From NCBI GenBank assembly GCA_040755155.1, contig JBFMBP010000113.1, forward strand, positions 1-64,000: 64,000 bases of DNA, in the 5' to 3' direction. The DNA comes from Candidatus Omnitrophota bacterium (GTDB lineage: Bacteria; Hinthialibacterota; Hinthialibacteria; Hinthialibacterales; Hinthialibacteraceae). The translations under genes and the position numbers were made by a program. Under the pieces are notes generated by a model. It saw only the letters and a program-made list of their open reading frames with translations, searched no databases and was not told the DNA's origin. Positions 58,741 to 64,000 of this stretch are shown here, piece after piece (position 1 is the stretch's first letter; the number at the start of each line of letters is the position of its first letter).

Positions 58741-60792
58741 TTAGGAATTCAGATTCTCATCCCACTCCTTCATCGGCGGCAACGAGAATGCTTTAAAGTC
58801 AAGGGCGACGAGGGTTACATCGTCGTCCAGTGGATCGACGTCCAGGGGGTGTTGGACGTATTGTTCCAATTCCAACATAATCATGTCGAGAAGGTCTTTG
58901 GGCGAAGAGTGTTCGCATTTGCGCATCACGGCGCGCAGGCGTTCTTCCCCGAAGGGTTCTCTTTTGGCATCGCAGGCTTCTATTATGCCGTCCGTATAGA
59001 GCAACAGCCGGTCTCCGGGTTGAAGTTGGAGGCTAAGTTCGTCGTATTGATGGTTTTCCAGGATGCCCAGGGGCAAGCCGCGGTTAACTTCGATATCCGT
59101 TAGGGTTCCATCCTGCTTGGAATAGAGAACGGGCGGCGGGTGTCCAGCGGCGGAATAGGTCAAAACCTGTGCGTCGAGATCGAGGCGTCCAAGAAACATG
59201 GTAACGAATTCGCCAGAGCGGATGGCGCCGACGAGGGTGTTGCTCAGACTGGTGAGGACATCGCCTGGCGAACTTTTCCGTTTAATGAGAGTATGAGCGA
59301 TAGAGCGGGTGATGCCCATAATGAAGGCCGCCGGGGCGCCGTGGCCGGAAACATCAGCGATCAGCACGTACATCTCCTGCCGGCCTAACGGGAAGAAATC
59401 GTAGTAATCGCCTCCGGTGCGTCCGTTGGGCATATAGAAGCAACGGATGCTGACGCCGTCGAGATCCAGCGTAGGCTTGGGCAGCAGGTTCTTTTGCAAC
59501 TCGCCGACGGTCTTTAATTCATCGTCGATCTGGCTATAGGCGCGGCTAAGTTCTTCCGAGATCAGGCGTAGGCGGAAATTCTTCTCTTCCAGGTCTTGGG
59601 TGCGTTTGGCTACTTTGTTTTCCAGTCCCTTGTTCCATTCCTTTATTTCCGCGACGTATTTATTGATTTCGTCCGCTCTTTCCTTAAGCGTGCGGGTCAA
59701 ACGGTTGATTTCGCCGCCGAGGAATTCCAACTCGTCCCCTGTGCGTATGGAGGCGTCCACGGAATAGTCGCCTTCCGCAATGCGGGAGACGGTTCCAGCG
59801 AGGGATTTGATGGGCGCCGTAACGCCGCGCGCTAGAAAAAAGCCCAAAAGCAGCGTGACGAACAGAATATAGAGACTGACGGTATAGATCGAAGTTCGCA
59901 ATTGATTCAGGAATTGGTATTTTTCTTCCAATGGACTAAGGATGATATATAAACCCTCGTTTCCTTTCGCGTGAGGCAGTGGGGATGCGTAGACAAGATA
60001 GCGATTTCTGAATAGGGTAAGAACCTTGGTTTGGTTTAATAGCGAGTTCTTTTCCTTTTGCGCCATGTTGTCCCAGAAGTTGCGGAAGTCGATGGCGCGC
60101 TGGCTGTCCAACGTCGTTGTGATAAGACGGTTGTGGAGCACAAAGCCAATATGAAAGCGGCTGCCGCTGCGAAGGTCCCAGGCGAGGTTTTCGTCGACGG
60201 GGAAGCCGATGCAAACGGCCCCGAACGCCTTGTCTTTCCGATCCGGGTCTACGACGGGAACGGAAGCGACGGCGAAGAGTGAAAAAGGAAATTCCTTCTC
60301 AACGAAGAGATAATCGGTTTTAGGAACGCCTTGAAGGGCGCTTTGAATGCCGTAAAAGGTTTGAAGACATTCCTGGATTTTAATCGGATTACGGAGGATA
60401 TCGCCCGATTTTCTTCCGCTCAAGACGATCTTGCCGTCAATGACTTTGCCTTGCGCGTCGGTAAGGATAATCAAATCGCGCTGATCGGAACGAGGGAAAG
60501 AGGAGACGAGGAAACTTTCAACTAATCGGCCTTCGCTCAACATGCTCAGCGATTGGCGAATATGCTTTTGCTCGGACTGCAAAAGAGCTTCATTGCGGAT
60601 GGTTTCGATTTTCGTATTCAACAAATTGAAAAAAACCGTCTTCAAATCCTTAAAACGGGATTCGTCTTCTTCCATAATACGATGGGTTACGATGCTGTTG
60701 ACTCGGGTGGTGGTAAAATTCACCATCAGGATAAACAGAACGATGATGAGCAAGTAGATTTTAAATTGAAATGGGATATTGATTCGAATCAT
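58741..60792 (-). CDS. Membrane HAMP-SpoIIE (PP2C-type) serine phosphatase
   Basis: 683 residues. TM1 is at about 11-28 (IYLLIIVLFILMVNF). An extracytoplasmic sensor region of about 260 residues follows, then TM2 near 297-320, a HAMP domain (APIKSLAGTVSRIAEGDYSV), a coiled coil and a C-terminal SpoIIE/PP2C domain with GGDYYDFF, LIADVSGHGAPAAFIMG, LLLYTDGIIEA and DDDVTLVAL carrying the metal-binding aspartates. This is the RsbU-like layout that dephosphorylates anti-anti-sigma factors. No partner gene (RsbV/RsbW) is adjacent. It is a lone gene. Confidence 0.93.
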   Translation of the reverse strand: MIRINIPFQFKIYLLIIVLFILMVNFTTTRVNSIVTHRIMEEDESRFKDLKTVFFNLLNTKIETIRNEALLQSEQKHIRQSLSMLSEGRLVESFLVSSFPRSDQRDLIILTDAQGKVIDGKIVLSGRKSGDILRNPIKIQECLQTFYGIQSALQGVPKTDYLFVEKEFPFSLFAVASVPVVDPDRKDKAFGAVCIGFPVDENLAWDLRSGSRFHIGFVLHNRLITTTLDSQRAIDFRNFWDNMAQKEKNSLLNQTKVLTLFRNRYLVYASPLPHAKGNEGLYIILSPLEEKYQFLNQLRTSIYTVSLYILFVTLLLGFFLARGVTAPIKSLAGTVSRIAEGDYSVDASIRTGDELEFLGGEINRLTRTLKERADEINKYVAEIKEWNKGLENKVAKRTQDLEEKNFRLRLISEELSRAYSQIDDELKTVGELQKNLLPKPTLDLDGVSIRCFYMPNGRTGGDYYDFFPLGRQEMYVLIADVSGHGAPAAFIMGITRSIAHTLIKRKSSPGDVLTSLSNTLVGAIRSGEFVTMFLGRLDLDAQVLTYSAAGHPPPVLYSKQDGTLTDIEVNRGLPLGILENHQYDELSLQLQPGDRLLLYTDGIIEACDAKREPFGEERLRAVMRKCEHSSPKDLLDMIMLELEQYVQHPLDVDPLDDDVTLVALDFKAFSLPPMKEWDENLNS

Positions 60793-61040
60793 TTTATGAA
60801 TCTAACATATTTTGCGTAAAGTCGATAGCGCAATCGTCTGAAAATCGGAAATACTAGCGGTTGAATCCGAAGAGGAAGACGATAGAGTTCGAAGACCTTA
60901 GCATAGAAGGGTATCCTTTTAAATATGCGTAGTCTCCTTAACGCTTTTTTTGTCTTCTGCGCCGCCATATGATTTCCGCCGATGGCCAAAACGGTTATCG
61001 ATCCAATCGATAACGAAAAGAAAACGATCGATCGAGAAGA
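60793..61040. other. Intergenic region between divergent phosphatase and membrane-protein genes
   Basis: 248 bases with no convincing gene or repeat. It should contain both promoters. Confidence 0.3.
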
Positions 61041-63371
61041 ATGTTGAATCGCAAAGAATCCTCGCATCCCTCTTCCGGATTCGCTCCGGGAACCAACGCC
61101 GTGTTTTTTCTGTTGACCGTTTTGGTTTTCCCTCTCTACCTTTATCATAATCCCGCCCGTTGGGACGCGATCGTCAGCCATTGGCCCGCCTTATTTTATG
61201 TTTTCCGGCCTTATACGATTCTGGGACATGGGCGTGATCTTTTGCTTCTCCTTATATTATGGCTCATCGGCCACGGTTTAGGAAAAGGAATTTTCGCACT
61301 GGCGCATCCCGCCAGGCGTGATGATCTGTCGTTCGCTTTTACGATTCCAATGGGTTGGTCGGTTTTATCTTTTGCCGTTTTTTCTCTCTCCATGGCGCAA
61401 CGGCTCAATTCCTTGGCGATTGCTTTGACGTTAGCGATTTTATTCTTTGCGTCATGCGTATTTTGGCTGCGGAACAGGGCGCAATTGTCTTATGAGCCAA
61501 AAAGGATGATCCGAACTATTGCCGATGTTCCCTTTTATGTCAAGTTGTTTTGCTTGCTAATTTTGGTTTCGATATTTTACGCCTTCGTTTCTTCTCTTAT
61601 GCCGCCTACGCAATCGGACGGGCTGCGTTATCATTTATCAGTTCCCAAGATTTACTTGAGTTATGGCGGTTTTGTCTTATTGCCGCACCTCGCGTTTTCC
61701 AATTTTCCCTTTTTAATCGAATATCTATATGCCATCCCATTGGCGTTCGGTTCGAATTGCGGACCGAAACTGATTCATTTTTCTTACTTTGTGTTTACGT
61801 TAGGCCTTTTGTACGATCTAGGGAAGAACCTTGGAGGACGGAATGGAGGGATTTTTTCCGTTTTATTATTAGCCGTTGTTCCTTTCGTTCCCATCTTTTC
61901 TTCCTGGTCGTTCATCGAATTCGGATTGACTTGTTACACGGTTATGGGATTCATCTTCTGCTTACGATCTATAGAACAACTTCGGGCGGGTGAAAACAGT
62001 AAAGCTACGCGAGAGGCGATTCTAGCCGGCCTATCAGGCGGATTGATTCTAGGCTGCAAGTATACTTCCTTGACAACTGTATTTTTCTTTCTATTCTTCA
62101 TGCTGATTTTTGCAGGTAAAGGGAATTACCGGAGGGCGGCGGGACATGCCTTTCTCGCTGGAACGATTGCGGCGGTTCTCGCTTCGCCCTGGTATGTTAA
62201 GAATCTCGTTCTGTTAGGCAATCCGATATATCCTTTCGCCCGCAGTCTATTCCCAACGCCTTACTGGACGGATTTCAACGCCGCCTTTTTCGCCTATCAT
62301 GCTGGATTAAAGGGCAATCTTAACGCATTGGCGCAATACAATTTATGGGAGAAAATCCTCGATTTCGCCACCCTGCCCGCCCGGATTACCTTCTTTCCCG
62401 GCGAAGAGCGCCATTTCCCGGAAAATTTCGGCGCCTGGCCCGTCGGGACTCTATGGCTGGCGCTCGCGCCTCTTTTACTGTTGCGGCGGCGATGGAATTT
62501 TCGTCTGACCGCATTGGTTCTCTTCTCTTTCATTTTATTCGTAACATGGGCTTATACTTACCGCGACACTCGCTTTCTGTTATCCTCAATGGCGCTATTG
62601 GCGCCGGTTCTCGCGGCGGGCATGACGGAGTTGATGGAACGTCCTCTGGTTCGCTGGCTGCTATTCGGCATGGCGTCTTACGGATTGATCTTCACGACCG
62701 GCCTCATGCTGCTCTACCGCGCGCATGACGCCCAAGGCCGTTATGATTCTTGGGGCAAGTACGATCCGTGGCTGGTGGTCAGCGGCAAAATTTCCGGCGA
62801 GCAATATCTGGAAGATTTCAACGAGTTCACCAAATACGAAAACCATGCGTTTCGTTTCCTGCGGGAGAATACGGCGCCGCATGAGAAAACGCTGCTGCAC
62901 GGCATCGAGCATCCCTTCTACTGCCCCAACGATTTCGCCGGAGCGGACTGGTTCAATACCGACCCGCTGATCGCCTGGTCTTGGGAATGTTCGACGGCGC
63001 AGGAGTTGTTGGAGCGGCTGCGAAGCGAGAAGGTTCGCTATGTCATTTACCATTATGGAAAGATCAAACTGCCCGGCTATTATCAGTATTACCGCTTATT
63101 CCGGCTGCCGTTATCTCTTTCTCTGCCGCTGCTGAACGAATTGAATAAGCGCGAAAAGATGCGGGTTCAATATACCGATACGTATAACTATTGGCTGCGA
63201 ACCCGCTACGAGGAGGAATTGCAACAGGCGGAAGCGCAGGCGCCGAATATCGCCATTCTCAACCAATTATTGGATGGCGGGATGCTGCCCGAAGTTTTCC
63301 GCTACGAAGCGTCGCCGAAGAATCCCTACGAAGGCATCTCCGTGCTGAAAGTCCCCGAATCCGCGCCGTGA
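61041..63371 (+). CDS. Large polytopic GT-C-type glycosyltransferase-like membrane protein
   Basis: 776 residues with about 12 to 14 transmembrane helices in the first 600. The segment PPTQSDGLRYHLSVPKIYLS carries the DxxxYH motif of the first large loop, similar to GT39/ArnT-like proteins in which an Asp there is catalytic. The C-terminal about 170 residues are soluble with LHGIEHPFYCPNDFAG and RYVIYHYGKIKLPGYYQY. It probably transfers sugar from a polyprenyl-phosphate donor; the acceptor is unknown. REP copy 5 and a TPR gene follow. Confidence 0.8.
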   Translation: MLNRKESSHPSSGFAPGTNAVFFLLTVLVFPLYLYHNPARWDAIVSHWPALFYVFRPYTILGHGRDLLLLLILWLIGHGLGKGIFALAHPARRDDLSFAFTIPMGWSVLSFAVFSLSMAQRLNSLAIALTLAILFFASCVFWLRNRAQLSYEPKRMIRTIADVPFYVKLFCLLILVSIFYAFVSSLMPPTQSDGLRYHLSVPKIYLSYGGFVLLPHLAFSNFPFLIEYLYAIPLAFGSNCGPKLIHFSYFVFTLGLLYDLGKNLGGRNGGIFSVLLLAVVPFVPIFSSWSFIEFGLTCYTVMGFIFCLRSIEQLRAGENSKATREAILAGLSGGLILGCKYTSLTTVFFFLFFMLIFAGKGNYRRAAGHAFLAGTIAAVLASPWYVKNLVLLGNPIYPFARSLFPTPYWTDFNAAFFAYHAGLKGNLNALAQYNLWEKILDFATLPARITFFPGEERHFPENFGAWPVGTLWLALAPLLLLRRRWNFRLTALVLFSFILFVTWAYTYRDTRFLLSSMALLAPVLAAGMTELMERPLVRWLLFGMASYGLIFTTGLMLLYRAHDAQGRYDSWGKYDPWLVVSGKISGEQYLEDFNEFTKYENHAFRFLRENTAPHEKTLLHGIEHPFYCPNDFAGADWFNTDPLIAWSWECSTAQELLERLRSEKVRYVIYHYGKIKLPGYYQYYRLFRLPLSLSLPLLNELNKREKMRVQYTDTYNYWLRTRYEEELQQAEAQAPNIAILNQLLDGGMLPEVFRYEASPKNPYEGISVLKVPESAP

Positions 63372-63452
63372 ACGGTGACGCGAACAAAGCGCAAATCTTG
63401 TTTTATACTCGACTTCTTTTCTTATCAATAGTATAAATCGGGTAAGTGATTA

Positions 63453-63487
63453 CGGTGGGTTGCGCTTCGCTTTGATCCCACTCTACA
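63453..63487 (-). repeat. REP-like hairpin, copy 5
   Basis: ggtgggttgcgcttcgcttt followed by gatcccactctacacg: a slightly diverged copy in the orientation of copies 2 and 3, located 80 bases past the membrane-protein stop. Confidence 0.75.
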
Positions 63488-63599
63488 CGTCTTAATGTGG
63501 AAATATTCCTAAAATTGACGTTTGGCGCGGCTGAAGTTACCTTTGTACTACGTTGAGAATTGCCGCCGGTTTTTCTAAAAGGGGATATGGAAGATAGGG

Positions 63600-64000
63600 A
63601 TGAAATCGAAATCCTTCGTTATCGCGTTAACGGTCGTAATCGTCCTGGGATGCCTGGCGGGATACATCGCTTATAAAATCCATCGGGCAAACGTGATTTC
63701 CCAGGGGGAAACGCTGTTCCGGCGCGGCGATTACAACGGCGTCGTCGCTCTGCTGGGGCCGGATGTAGAAGGAACGTCGGGCGGCGCGCCGGAGCGCCTG
63801 CTGACGGCGCAGGCTTATTACCGTCTGAGAGAATACGACAAAGCCCAAACCATTCTCGAACCTCTGCTTCAATTCGGAAGAGAAACGCCGGGAGCATTGG
63901 CGCTCTCCGGCTGGATTTTTATCAAGAAGGAATCGCCAACGCAGGCTCAAGAACGTTTCGAGCGGTTAAAAAGCTTGAACGATAAGGATTACGAAGCGGA
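63600..64000 (+). CDS. Membrane-anchored TPR-type protein (cut by window edge)
   Basis: The first 133 codons are present. MKSKSFVIALTVVIVLGCLA then GYIAYK is a membrane anchor or signal; the Cys at 18 (VVIVLGC) could be a lipobox. The following residues form TPR-like helices (AQAYYRLREYDKAQTILEPL, ALSGWIFIKKESPTQAQERF). A weak GATAGGG precedes the ATG. The 3' part is outside the window. Confidence 0.75.
   Translation, partial: MKSKSFVIALTVVIVLGCLAGYIAYKIHRANVISQGETLFRRGDYNGVVALLGPDVEGTSGGAPERLLTAQAYYRLREYDKAQTILEPLLQFGRETPGALALSGWIFIKKESPTQAQERFERLKSLNDKDYEA

Overview
The window looks like a chromosomal segment of an uncultured, Gram-negative-type bacterium. GC content appears to be near 50 percent. 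Evidence for two membranes is an LpxD-type acyltransferase, lipoproteins and a pseudopilin plus prepilin peptidase. A DUF1080 protein, a DUF1573-like protein, carbohydrate-binding exported proteins, an ECF sigma/anti-sigma pair and pseudopilins of the LPEDPF type recall Planctomycetes-neighbourhood and candidate phyla such as Hydrogenedentota or Sumerlaeota. That placement is inference; there is no rRNA here. Housekeeping genes are scattered among small operons on both strands: purC (partial), galT, dnaG, purE, uvrC, yifB/comM, hemL, miaB, yqeK, tRNA-Arg and tRNA-Met.

Layout. 0-9 kb: purC start, galT, an esterase, tRNA-Arg, a nucleotide-sugar operon (Gfo/Idh oxidoreductase, DegT aminotransferase, epimerase), a glutamine amidotransferase and a Trm11-type methyltransferase. 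9-15 kb: an antitoxin remnant boxed by repeats, a degenerate M28-fold protein overlapping dnaG, and a sigma/anti-sigma operon with its terminator. 15-19 kb: two exported sugar-related proteins with strong terminators. 19-21 kb: small toxin-antitoxin-like genes, one broken, then a WbpD-like acetyltransferase. 21-30 kb: purE, a double thioredoxin-fold protein, a candidate small RNA, an epimerase, a lipid-kinase-like protein, an AT-rich unknown, a radical SAM protein, a kinase-like protein, a RelE module and lpxD. 31-39 kb: prepilin peptidase, HIT protein, a TPR lipoprotein with yqeK and a zinc-ribbon protein, a DinJ/YafQ pair with a dead toxin, a pseudopilin operon, a second YafQ relic and a TacAT-like pair. 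39-45 kb: uvrC, an LRR protein, a repeat island, yifB, hemL. 45-52 kb: a tandem-repeat exported protein, an operon of three exported proteins ending in a Cys-rich one, and a polytopic membrane protein. 52-54 kb: an inserted two-gene module (papain-like protein plus small helical protein) flanked by perfect 62-bp direct repeats of the end of a methyltransferase gene. 54-64 kb: miaB, an SGNH hydrolase, a PP2C phosphatase, a GT-C-like membrane protein and a TPR protein cut by the window edge.

Main themes. The window is rich in small repeats: at least five copies of a REP-like hairpin, two elements with cgaaa-type inverted termini, and a 120-bp element with perfect 19-bp inverted ends. It is also rich in toxin-antitoxin loci, several of them visibly decayed. 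The best candidates for something undescribed are the repeat-flanked papain-like module at 52.1-54.1 kb, the three-gene secreted operon at 48.1-50.5 kb, the promoter/hairpin/U-tract locus at 23.3-23.5 kb, and the shared C-terminal tail (aromatic-x-Leu-Tyr) of three otherwise unrelated exported proteins.
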